A stretch of DNA of 64,000 bases from the NCBI GenBank assembly GCA_910574475.1, contig CAJTAT010000005.1, forward strand, positions 310,001 through 374,000, given 5' to 3'. Origin of the DNA: Clostridia bacterium. Lineage in GTDB: Bacteria; Bacillota; Clostridia; Lachnospirales; Lachnospiraceae. Under the pieces are notes generated by a model. It saw only the letters and a program-made list of their open reading frames with translations, made no database searches and was not told the origin of the DNA. How positions within the stretch are numbered: the first letter of the stretch is position 1; the number at the start of each line of letters is the position of its first letter. Below are positions 46,225 to 53,669 of the stretch, piece after piece. The position numbers and the translations under genes are program-made.

Positions 46225-46327
46225 AAGCAAGACCTGTATACTATCTTTTGGAGCGGAGTATTATAAGAGGAACAAAGGTCAATCACAAACAAAACCCTTA
46301 AATTTAAGACATATCGCAACGAATACG

Positions 46328-46374
46328 AAAACAGCCATAATATGCATAATCATGCAGTTTATGGCTGTTTTTTA
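46328..46374 (+). terminator. Terminator of the DUF4143 gene
   Basis: AAAACAGCCAT (46328-46338) pairs with ATGGCTGTTTT (46361-46371), followed by further T. It lies inside the segment bounded by the 40-bp repeats. Confidence 0.85.
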
Positions 46375-46399
46375 TCTTTTTAACTGTCAAACTCGGGAA

Positions 46400-46439
46400 T
46401 ATATCAGAATTTCTTTTTTTGTCAAATGGACAGTGTAAA
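46400..46439. repeat. 40-bp direct repeat, right copy
   Basis: Exact repeat of 44708-44747. It still carries a leftward TTGACA-16-TATATT promoter, which would now read antisense towards the 3' end of the ATPase gene. Confidence 0.92.
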
Positions 46440-46522
46440 AAGAGCCACGACTCAATCAAATAAGGAAGAATCGAAAAGATATGAAAACTGCAAAATCCCC
46501 CAAATTTCCACAGTAAAATTTT

Positions 46523-46618
46523 GTCCTAATTTATTACTAAATATGCTGAAAAAAAAGATAATCCTCTTGTTTTTTATCCTGCTTTATTCATGAATTCATC
46601 AGGGTTTTTATGTAGAAT
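46523..46618 (+). promoter_or_regulatory. Probable fourth island promoter (uroD-like operon)
   Basis: GTCCTAATT (46523) and ATGCTGAAA (46543) are imperfect versions of the island half-site at the same 20-bp spacing, and a -10 box TAGAAT (46613-46618) lies 90 bp from the first, compared with 85, 89 and 88 bp in promoters A, B and C. The third half-site and the G-run are not recognisable. The rest of the gap 46225-46685 holds the ATPase terminator and the right direct repeat. Confidence 0.4.
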
Positions 46619-46685
46619 TGGTATTAAGAAAAGACACAAGAAATTTTCTGCTAAAAGATAAAAGGAAAAGGAGGAGGTAGAGACG

Positions 46686-47732
46686 ATGTATGGGGCAGAT
46701 ACGACAATGAGAGACAGAACCTTTGACCGTCTGAAAAGAAGTATTGCAAATGAACATGCAGATGGTCATGGAGTGTTCTTGTATTATACATTTCCGTTTT
46801 TTCAAAATGTAACGGGAGTAAACCTTCAAGAGTACTACCACAAGCCAGAGGTAATGTTTCAGGTACAGCAGGAAGTGTACGGCATGCTGGATAATTGTGG
46901 CAGCTTTGCACCTGATCCGGGAGCTGTGGCGGAATGCAGCGCCCTGGGAGGCCAGGTTAGATTTGACGCACATGATTTTATTTCAGTAAAAGAAGCAAAG
47001 ATTGATACATTGGAGGATATCCTGAAAATCAAGCCGGGAGATCCCTGGGGAGACAACTATATGCGTGTAGCCCTGGAAACCTTACAGTATATGGTGGAAC
47101 ATGCACCGAAGGAAATCAAGGTAAATCCCCCTGTTGTAATAGGACCCTTTACCATTGCGGCTCAGCTACGGGGAATCAGTCAGATGTGTATGGATATCAT
47201 TGAGGAGCCGGAGATGGCAGAAGCTCTTCTGGATGTATGCACAGAGACAGCTATCAATTATATGAAAGCAGCAGAGAAGGTGATGGGCGGCCATTTACAC
47301 CATATTTTGATGGGAGATGATATCTCTTCTTTTCTGAGCAAAAATCAGTACCGGGAATGGGTGATGCCGACCTATGAAAGATTCTTTAAAGAGTTCCCCA
47401 ATACTCAACGGTGGCTCCACAATGACGCCAATGCAGGCCATTTACTGGCAGAGATAAAAGACGGCGGCTGGGATGCCTGGCAGTATGCTCCCTCCATTGA
47501 ACCTTTGGATGCATTAGAAGGGACGGAAGGAAAGGTGTCTCTCATGGGAGGAATTAATCCTGTGAAAATGCAGAGTATGACGCCAGAAGAGACCTATGCG
47601 ACCTGTACGCAGCTTTTAGAAAAGTTTGGAGGAAATAATAAGCTTGTACTCAGCCCTGGCGGGTCTGTGAATCAGATTCCCATTGCCAATTTGCGGCAGA
47701 TATTCAAAGCGGCTGATGATTATAAGATTTAA
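46686..47732 (+). CDS. Uroporphyrinogen decarboxylase-family protein
   Basis: TIM-barrel protein of the UroD/MtaA/CmuA superfamily (348 aa): VIGPFTIAAQLRGI in the middle and GKVSLMGGINPVKMQSMTPEE near the end. The zinc-thiol methyltransferase motif HxCxN of MtaA-like members is replaced by LHNDANAGH, so a corrinoid methyltransferase role is doubtful, and no corrinoid protein is nearby. It lacks the haem-pathway context of true HemE. First gene of the long catabolic operon; GGAGGAGGTAG precedes the ATG. A decarboxylase or methyltransferase on the island substrate is possible. Confidence 0.82.
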   Translation: MYGADTTMRDRTFDRLKRSIANEHADGHGVFLYYTFPFFQNVTGVNLQEYYHKPEVMFQVQQEVYGMLDNCGSFAPDPGAVAECSALGGQVRFDAHDFISVKEAKIDTLEDILKIKPGDPWGDNYMRVALETLQYMVEHAPKEIKVNPPVVIGPFTIAAQLRGISQMCMDIIEEPEMAEALLDVCTETAINYMKAAEKVMGGHLHHILMGDDISSFLSKNQYREWVMPTYERFFKEFPNTQRWLHNDANAGHLLAEIKDGGWDAWQYAPSIEPLDALEGTEGKVSLMGGINPVKMQSMTPEETYATCTQLLEKFGGNNKLVLSPGGSVNQIPIANLRQIFKAADDYKI

Positions 47733-47761
47733 AAACTATTTAATTTAAGGAGGATGTAATT

Positions 47762-48877
47762 ATGGCTTTAAATGATGTACCAGGATTAATCTACAGCAAG
47801 GACGGAAAAATGAGTTTTGAGGACACAAAAGTAGGACGCATGAAGAAGGAAATCTTCGATGCCACAGATGAGCAGTTGGACGAGATGCTAGCTGAGTTTG
47901 GCTTCCCATGCGCACCTCAGTTTGGAGCGCCGGGAATGTATATCCAGACCACCATTCGCAAAGACTTGCTGGAAGAAAAGAAGAAAAACGATGTAGTTTT
48001 GATTCCAGTGGGATGTACAGAAATGCATGGTGAGCATACGGTCAGCGCTATGGATACTTTCTTTGTAACTTGTATCTGTGAAGGCGTTCGCCGCTATACA
48101 GCGAAAAAGGGATATCCCACAGCCATTGCTCTGCCACCTTTGAATTATGGATGCCATCCACTGCATCATATGGGTATGCCAGGTACTGTAGTAGTACATG
48201 AGGATATTGTGATTGGACAGCTTGAAGATGTTATGCTTGGACTGTGGAATGATGGATATCGCAAACAAATTATTATTAATAACCATGGACAATTTTGGGT
48301 AATTGAGTCTGCACTCCAGCGTTTCTGCAAGACCTATCAGCTTCCTGGCATCTTCCGGGCCATTGACTGGCATCGCTCCGTTCGTGAAATGTTTGCGATT
48401 AAGCGTGACGGCGGACTTTATGACACACCGTTTACACATGCAGACGAGGCAGAGACCTCCTGTGGTCTGTACTTATTCCCAGAGATGGTGAATATGGCTT
48501 ATGCGGTAGATACCAATCCTATGAGCCTAATGAAAGAAGATGGCGGACATTTTGACAACTCCGTTGACAGCTATCGTCGTCCGTCCAGATGGTCTGAGGG
48601 AGAAGGACATTCTGCTATGGAAATTTATGCAACGCCGGAAGGCGTAGTAGGCCATCCTACGAGAGCTACTGTAGAAAAGGCAAAACGTCCGTTGCTCTGC
48701 ATTATGAAATATTTAGTTATGCTGGTTGAGGAATATCTGGAATCCTACCCGGCAGGAACTACTCCGAAGCCAGAGGCTATGACTTTACGCACCACAGAGG
48801 AGATGGAGCCATACATGAAGGAGCCATTTAGCGAGGGATGGCGCTCTGTCTATGGAATTAATAAATTTGTGTATTAA
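47762..48877 (+). CDS. Creatininase-superfamily metal hydrolase
   Basis: Zinc-type amidohydrolase/hydrolase fold (371 aa) with PVGCTEMHGEHTVSAMDT (metal-binding Glu, His, Asp), GCHPLHHMGMPGT, INNHGQFWV and HADEAETSCG. These are the creatininase-superfamily metal sites. The family includes creatininase, MftE-type peptidases and, from memory, the ring-opening 3-dehydro-scyllo-inosose hydrolase IolN of Thermotoga; length and the N-terminal GRMKKEIFDATDEQLDEML would fit the last better. Zinc dehydrogenases nearby could supply a keto substrate. AGGAGG precedes the ATG, 29 bp after the UroD-like gene. Confidence 0.8.
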   Translation: MALNDVPGLIYSKDGKMSFEDTKVGRMKKEIFDATDEQLDEMLAEFGFPCAPQFGAPGMYIQTTIRKDLLEEKKKNDVVLIPVGCTEMHGEHTVSAMDTFFVTCICEGVRRYTAKKGYPTAIALPPLNYGCHPLHHMGMPGTVVVHEDIVIGQLEDVMLGLWNDGYRKQIIINNHGQFWVIESALQRFCKTYQLPGIFRAIDWHRSVREMFAIKRDGGLYDTPFTHADEAETSCGLYLFPEMVNMAYAVDTNPMSLMKEDGGHFDNSVDSYRRPSRWSEGEGHSAMEIYATPEGVVGHPTRATVEKAKRPLLCIMKYLVMLVEEYLESYPAGTTPKPEAMTLRTTEEMEPYMKEPFSEGWRSVYGINKFVY

Positions 48878-48908
48878 AAATAGGGCTTTTTAACTATTTG
48901 GATAGGGA

Positions 48909-48954
48909 GTTGTCGCGCTGAGAATGTCAGAAAAAGGTTCTTTGGCGCGGCAGC
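48909..48954 (+). other. Long hairpin in the transketolase leader
   Basis: GTTGTCGCGCTGAGAA (48909-48924) pairs with TTCTTTGGCGCGGCAGC (48938-48954) with G-U pairs and one bulge. It covers an alternative ATG at 48924 and ends 23 nt before the preferred ATG at 48978. A shorter version of the same sequence pattern occurs at 58204-58243. Confidence 0.55.
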
Positions 48955-48977
48955 TTTACAATGAAGAAGGTGAAAAT

Positions 48978-49790
48978 ATGTTAGAGAAAAAAGCTGGGGA
49001 ATTGCGTCGAAAGACCTTTGAGACTATTTATCATGCAGGCGGGGGTCATTATGGCGGTTCTCTTTCTGCGATTGAAATTATGACAGTACTTTATTATGAT
49101 GCTATGAAGCTTCGTCCCCAGGAGCCTGAGTGGGAAGAGCGGGATCGGTTTATTCTTTGTAAAGGGCATGCAGGACCTCCTCTCTATGTAATACTGGCAG
49201 ATCAGGGATTTATATCGTCGGATCGCCTGGAAGAGCTGGATAAGAATGGGGGCAGTCTGCCCAAACATGTGGATCGTTTGAAGGTTCAGGGAATCGACTA
49301 TTCCTCCGGTCCTCTGGGACAGGGACTTTCTGTTGCCTGTGGTATGGCTTCTGCGGCAAAGCTGGACAAAAAAGATCTGTATGTCTATGCGCTTATGGGG
49401 GATGGAGAGCTGGATGAGGGCCAGGTTTGGGAAGCAGCTATGACAGCTAGCCATTATCAGCTGGATCATTTGATTGCCATTGTGGACAGAAATAGAAATC
49501 AGATCGACGGAAGTACAGAGACCGTTATGGCCCTGGAACCTTTGGAAGAGAAATGGAAAGCCTTTGGCTGGAACGTACAGGCGGTTGACGGCCATGATAC
49601 GAAAGCATTGAAGTCAGCCATTGAGACAGCAAAGGCCGCAAAAGGAAAGCCAAATGTAATCATTGCTAATACCATCAAGGGCAAGGGGATTTCTTTTATG
49701 GAGAATCAGTATACCTGGCATAGTGGACAGATTACCCAGGAGCAATTCCAGCAAGGGCTTAAGGATTTGGAAGGGCGGTGTAAAGGATGA
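48978..49790 (+). CDS. Transketolase, N-terminal (TPP-binding) subunit
   Basis: First half of a split transketolase (270 aa). It has HAGGGHYGGSLSAIEIMTVLYY, the substrate-side KGHAGPPLYVIL and the thiamine-diphosphate motif GDGELDEGQVWEAA...DRNRNQ. Split transketolases in Clostridia often serve pathway-specific C2 transfer rather than the central pentose phosphate pathway. The ATG at 48978 is chosen because GAAGGTG lies at the right distance; the ATG at 48924 lies inside a strong hairpin. It overlaps the second subunit by 4 bp. Confidence 0.9.
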   Translation: MLEKKAGELRRKTFETIYHAGGGHYGGSLSAIEIMTVLYYDAMKLRPQEPEWEERDRFILCKGHAGPPLYVILADQGFISSDRLEELDKNGGSLPKHVDRLKVQGIDYSSGPLGQGLSVACGMASAAKLDKKDLYVYALMGDGELDEGQVWEAAMTASHYQLDHLIAIVDRNRNQIDGSTETVMALEPLEEKWKAFGWNVQAVDGHDTKALKSAIETAKAAKGKPNVIIANTIKGKGISFMENQYTWHSGQITQEQFQQGLKDLEGRCKG

Positions 49791-50734
49791 GAACTCTTGG
49801 TGAACAAAAAGATACAAATGCAACCTACGGAAGAACCATCACAGAGCTGGCAGCAGAGAATCCGCAGATCGTGGCAGTAGAAGCAGATTTGATGAAAGCC
49901 TCTGGAAGCGCGCCATTTAAGGAAAAATTCCCGGAGCGGATGTTCAATGTGGGTATCGCAGAGCAGGATGCACTGAGCTTTAGCGCAGGCCTGGCAGCTA
50001 TGGGAAAGATTCCTTTTGTGACAGGCTTTGCCTGTTTTGTAGCACAGAGAGCTTGCGATCAGGCACAGAACTCGATTGCATACAATGATTTTAATGTAAA
50101 GGTGATCGGTACCTATGCGGGACTTACCAGTGAGAAAAATGGAGGGACTCATATCTCCATTGACGACTTGGCAATCTATCGAAATATGCCGAGATTCCAG
50201 GTGTTTGATCCTGGCGACGCGAATGAATTTGAGGCAATTCTTAGATACGCCGCTTCCTGTGAGGGACCCGTATACATCCGTTCCAACAAAGGGAAATTTC
50301 CCACCTTTACATCAGAGGGGCGTACCTTCCAGCCAGGAAAGGCTGTACTCTTAAATGAAGGTAAAGAGATTGGATTGATCACAACAGGAATTACAACCAT
50401 TGAAGGAATTCAGGCTTCAGAGGAATTGGAAAAAGAGGGAATATCTCTTCGCCATATTCATATGCCCAGCATTAAACCGATTGATATGGATGCGATTGTT
50501 GAGACGGCAAAAAAAACTAAACTGATTGTTACAGTAGAAAATCATACCATTTATGGAGGTCTCGGAAGCGCGGTGGCAGAGGTTCTCTGTGAAAATTATC
50601 CGGCACGTCTCGTTCGTCTGGGCTTGCAGGACCATTTTGGCGAGACTGCTCAATTGCACTATATGATGCACAAATATGGAATTGATAAAGATGCCATTGT
50701 CTCCAAAATTCGTGAAATTGTAGCGGAACTATAA
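49787..50734 (+). CDS. Transketolase, C-terminal (pyrimidine-binding) subunit
   Basis: Second half of the split enzyme (315 aa): the Pyr domain with EADLMKASGSAPF and the catalytic Glu in NVGIAEQDALSFSAGLAAMG, FACFVAQRACDQ, and the C-terminal transketolase domain (about 190-315). Together with the upstream gene it makes one full transketolase-like enzyme that should move a two-carbon unit between sugar phosphates or analogues. Confidence 0.92.
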   Translation: MRTLGEQKDTNATYGRTITELAAENPQIVAVEADLMKASGSAPFKEKFPERMFNVGIAEQDALSFSAGLAAMGKIPFVTGFACFVAQRACDQAQNSIAYNDFNVKVIGTYAGLTSEKNGGTHISIDDLAIYRNMPRFQVFDPGDANEFEAILRYAASCEGPVYIRSNKGKFPTFTSEGRTFQPGKAVLLNEGKEIGLITTGITTIEGIQASEELEKEGISLRHIHMPSIKPIDMDAIVETAKKTKLIVTVENHTIYGGLGSAVAEVLCENYPARLVRLGLQDHFGETAQLHYMMHKYGIDKDAIVSKIREIVAEL

Positions 50735-50764
50735 GACAGCGGAATTTTAAATAGGAGGTTCTTT

Positions 50765-51835
50765 ATGAACAATATTCCCCAAAATATGAAAGCCGTAGTA
50801 CTGACGGCATACAACCAGTTAGAACTTAAGGAGATTCCCGTTCCGTTGCCGGGAAGGAATGAAGTACTATGCAGGATCCATTCGGTAGCCATCTGTGGTT
50901 CGGATCCTCAGATTATCAGAGGAGATCGTCCAGGAGAATGGCCTCAGAAGTTTCCACACATTCTGGGACACGAGTGGGCTGGAGAAGTGGTGGCATTAGG
51001 AGAGAATGTGACAGAGTTTCAGATCGGGGATCGGGTAGCTGGGGAGGCTCATGCCGGCTGCGGCTACTGCAAAAACTGTCTGTCAGGTAATTATACCATA
51101 TGTCTGAACTATGGAAAGCCTGAGACGGGAGCACGTCACTTTGGTTTTAATTACAACGGAGCAAACTGTGAATACAATGTTTATCCCACAAAAGCTATTC
51201 ACAAAATACCGGATTCTCTCAGTTACGATTATGCTTCTCTGGTTGATATCTGTGGTGTTGCGCTACACTGTGTGGAATTAGTTGGCATAACCCCCTCAGG
51301 GACAGTGGCTATTTTTGGGCCTGGTCCGGCAGGGGTGGCGTTGATGCAGATTGTAAAAGGACTTGGATGCGAGAGAGTCATTATGATTGGCCGTGGAGAT
51401 CGGCTTGTACATGCCAGAGAAGTAGGCGCTGACTATGTGGTAGATATTAATAAAGAAGATCCAGTGGAGGCTGTAAAAGCTATTACAAATGGATACGGTG
51501 CAGACGAAGTCTTTGAGTGTTCGGGAGCGTCTGTGGCGCCTGTCCAGGCAGTTAAGATGCTGAAGCGGGGAGGACGCTTGGGACTTATCGGACATTATCA
51601 CGACCCAGAACTGAAATTCCCCAACCTAGTTGACTTGATCAGCAATGAGATAGCCATCTTTGGAAGCCGGGCAAATCCTGGTGTGTCTGAAAAGGTTATT
51701 TCCATGTTGGAGCGTGGAATAATTGATGGAGACACTCTTGTGACTCACCGTTTCCCATTGGATAAATACCAAGAAGCACTGGATGTATTTGTGGGGAGAA
51801 AGGACCACAGTTTAAAGGTAGTCATCAACCCTTAA
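50765..51835 (+). CDS. Zinc-dependent medium-chain dehydrogenase, third type
   Basis: Alcohol/polyol dehydrogenase (356 aa), distinct from the duplicated pair. Zinc ligands are Cys44 (AICGSDP), GHEWAG and structural CGYCKNC...C; the Rossmann motif is FGPGPAGVALMQIVKGLG. It has an eight-residue N-terminal extension and IEVD-like NAD-binding features are not clear, so coenzyme preference is open. AGGAGG precedes the ATG. It lies within the catabolic operon, 30 bp after the transketolase and 19 bp before the beta-hydroxyacid dehydrogenase. Confidence 0.92.
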   Translation: MNNIPQNMKAVVLTAYNQLELKEIPVPLPGRNEVLCRIHSVAICGSDPQIIRGDRPGEWPQKFPHILGHEWAGEVVALGENVTEFQIGDRVAGEAHAGCGYCKNCLSGNYTICLNYGKPETGARHFGFNYNGANCEYNVYPTKAIHKIPDSLSYDYASLVDICGVALHCVELVGITPSGTVAIFGPGPAGVALMQIVKGLGCERVIMIGRGDRLVHAREVGADYVVDINKEDPVEAVKAITNGYGADEVFECSGASVAPVQAVKMLKRGGRLGLIGHYHDPELKFPNLVDLISNEIAIFGSRANPGVSEKVISMLERGIIDGDTLVTHRFPLDKYQEALDVFVGRKDHSLKVVINP

Positions 51836-51854
51836 GGCCATAAGGAGGAGTGCA

Positions 51855-52763
51855 ATGAAAAAAATAGGATGGATTGGTCTTGGAAATATGGGAAAAAACA
51901 TGGCTCGCAGAGTCCTGGACGCCGACTATGAGCTGTACATGTTTGACACCAACAAAGATCAGTTGAATGAATTGGAAAAATTGGGAGCAAAGAGTGTGCC
52001 TTCGGCGGCAGCTCTGGCCAGAGAGACAGATGTGGTCTTCTCTACTATTCCCAATGGAAAAATATTAAAAGCAATCACATGTGGAGAGGAAGGAGTGGCA
52101 GCAGGAATCTCCCAGGGAAAAATTTTTGTGGATATCAGTACCGTGGACGTGGACACCTCAGCAATGGTGGCGGATCTGATTGACGAAGCAGGGGGAAAAT
52201 TTTTGCGCTGCCCAGTGTCTGGAAGTACCATTCAGGCGGGAAACGGAAGCCTGGTTGTTATGGTATCAGGAGATCGCAATGCTTATGACAAAGTAACTCC
52301 CATTTTGGAGCTCTTTGGAAAAGAAAGATATTATATGGGAGGGGCAGACGAAGCCCGGGTGATGAAGCTTGTCATCCAGTCTATGGTAGGCGCTCAGTTC
52401 CAGTCTTATGCGGAAGCTCTTATTTTAGGGGAGAAAGCGGGAGTGGACTGGGAGACAATGATTGAAATCCTTTCCCGGTGCTCGGCCTCCTCTGTAAATA
52501 TCAAAAATAAAGTGGATGAGTTTAAGAACAGAGATTTTTCTCCTATGTCTACGGTATTTACTCAGTTAAAGGATATGAATCTTGTACTGGATTTGGCAAG
52601 AAAATATCATGTGCCTGTCCCAGTCACAAGTATTTCCACCCAGTATTACAATGCTATGGTGGCTACTGGCCGGGGAAATTATGACTATGCTGCCATTTTG
52701 CTGGTGAATGAGGAAAACTGCGGCATTCATCATGAGGATCCTTTAAAAGAGAAGAAGGATTAG
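51855..52763 (+). CDS. Beta-hydroxyacid dehydrogenase (3-hydroxyisobutyrate dehydrogenase-like)
   Basis: NAD(P)-dependent enzyme (302 aa) of the 6-phosphogluconate/3-hydroxyisobutyrate/tartronate-semialdehyde family. N-terminal Rossmann GWIGLGNMGKNMARRVLDADY, substrate loop RCPVSGSTIQAGNGSL and catalytic lysine in ARVMKLVIQSMVG. The usual DAPVSGG has become RCPVSGST, hinting at an atypical substrate. AAGGAGGAG precedes the ATG. Its product would be a semialdehyde that the downstream acylating aldehyde dehydrogenase could take. Confidence 0.9.
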   Translation: MKKIGWIGLGNMGKNMARRVLDADYELYMFDTNKDQLNELEKLGAKSVPSAAALARETDVVFSTIPNGKILKAITCGEEGVAAGISQGKIFVDISTVDVDTSAMVADLIDEAGGKFLRCPVSGSTIQAGNGSLVVMVSGDRNAYDKVTPILELFGKERYYMGGADEARVMKLVIQSMVGAQFQSYAEALILGEKAGVDWETMIEILSRCSASSVNIKNKVDEFKNRDFSPMSTVFTQLKDMNLVLDLARKYHVPVPVTSISTQYYNAMVATGRGNYDYAAILLVNEENCGIHHEDPLKEKKD

Positions 52764-52776
52764 AAAGGCAGGGATT

Positions 52777-53664
52777 ATGGAAAAAAATAATTTAAGGCGC
52801 TCTCTGCTCTATATCCCGGGAAGCTCACAGAAAATGATTGCAAAGGCGAAGACTTTGTCTCCCGACGGAGTGATATTTGACCTAGAAGATGCTGTCAGCA
52901 TTGCAGAGAAAGATAAGGCCCGGGAAAATGTAGCCACTGCTATTGCCGGCATGGATTCATCTAGCACAGAAATCATTGTCCGGATCAATGCTATGGATAC
53001 ATTTTGGGGATATCAGGATATTCTTGCAATTGCAAAGCTGCTTCCAAGCGCCATCATTTTGCCTAAGGCAGATGAAAAAGGGCTTATCACAGCAGATATG
53101 GTATTGGGAGCAATGGAACGAGAGATGAATGTGGAGCTTTATACAGTGAAACTGATCCCTCTGTTTGAGACAACATATTCCATTACAAATGCATATCAGG
53201 TTCTGGGGTCTACACCAAGAATCAGCGGAGTACAGCTTGGGGCTGAAGATTTGACAAAAGAGCAGGAGATTGTGCGAACTGTGGGGGGAGAAGAGATCCT
53301 ATATGCCAGACAACAGTTAGCCATGGCTGCGAGAGCCAGAAAGCTTGACATCCTGGATACACCCTTTACGGGTATTCAGGATCTGGAAGGATTGCGTAAG
53401 GACGCTTTACTGGCAAAGTCCATCGGATTCACAGGAAAGACTTGTATCCATCCAAGTCATATTGATATCATCAATGAGGTATTTTCACCTACCAGGGAAG
53501 AGATAGAACAAGCAGAGAACATGCTGGCTGCTTTTGAAGAAGCATTGAAAGTGAGAAAAGGAGCCTGTATGTATCAGAATAAAATGGTGGACGCCCCAGT
53601 GGCGGAAAGGGCGAAACACATCATCGACAAAGCAAACCGGATCAAACGGCAGAAAGGGGAATGA
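52777..53664 (+). CDS. CitE-like CoA-ester or aldol lyase (HpcH/HpaI family)
   Basis: TIM-barrel C-C lyase (295 aa): RRSLLYIPGSSQKMIAKA, the metal-binding GVIFDLEDAVSIAEKDKAR, LGAEDLTKEQ and SIGFTGKTCIHPSHIDIINEVFSPT. These are the hallmarks of citrate-lyase beta-like and malyl/citramalyl-CoA lyases. No citrate lyase alpha or gamma (acyl-carrier) subunit is present, so a CoA-thioester substrate acting alone is likelier. Its stop overlaps a possible start of the next gene by 4 bp. Confidence 0.9.
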   Translation: MEKNNLRRSLLYIPGSSQKMIAKAKTLSPDGVIFDLEDAVSIAEKDKARENVATAIAGMDSSSTEIIVRINAMDTFWGYQDILAIAKLLPSAIILPKADEKGLITADMVLGAMEREMNVELYTVKLIPLFETTYSITNAYQVLGSTPRISGVQLGAEDLTKEQEIVRTVGGEEILYARQQLAMAARARKLDILDTPFTGIQDLEGLRKDALLAKSIGFTGKTCIHPSHIDIINEVFSPTREEIEQAENMLAAFEEALKVRKGACMYQNKMVDAPVAERAKHIIDKANRIKRQKGE

Positions 53665-53669
53665 TTTTT

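Larger units (their letters stand above)
44748..46399. mobile_element. Inserted DUF4143 ATPase module between direct repeats
   Basis: A 1652-bp segment bounded by exact 40-bp direct repeats, with its own promoter (44939-44966), one ATPase gene and its own terminator (46328-46374). The simplest reading is acquisition of a self-contained gene module with duplication of 40 bp of pre-existing promoter DNA, which separated the AraC-type gene from a divergent operon (uroD-like onwards). No transposase or integrase is present, and 40 bp is too long for an ordinary transposon target duplication, so the mechanism is open. Confidence 0.5.

Noticed and set aside
46686..47732. Haem biosynthesis gene hemE
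   Set aside because: UroD fold only; no other haem gene nearby and the gene sits in a catabolic operon.
47762..48877. Creatinine degradation pathway
   Set aside because: A creatininase-superfamily gene and an amidase-like hydrolase are present, but no creatinase, sarcosine enzyme or deaminase is nearby, and the two genes are in different operons.
48924..48977. Longer N terminus of the transketolase subunit
   Set aside because: The ATG at 48924 is inside a strong hairpin with no ribosome binding site at proper spacing, and the extra residues are not part of the conserved fold.
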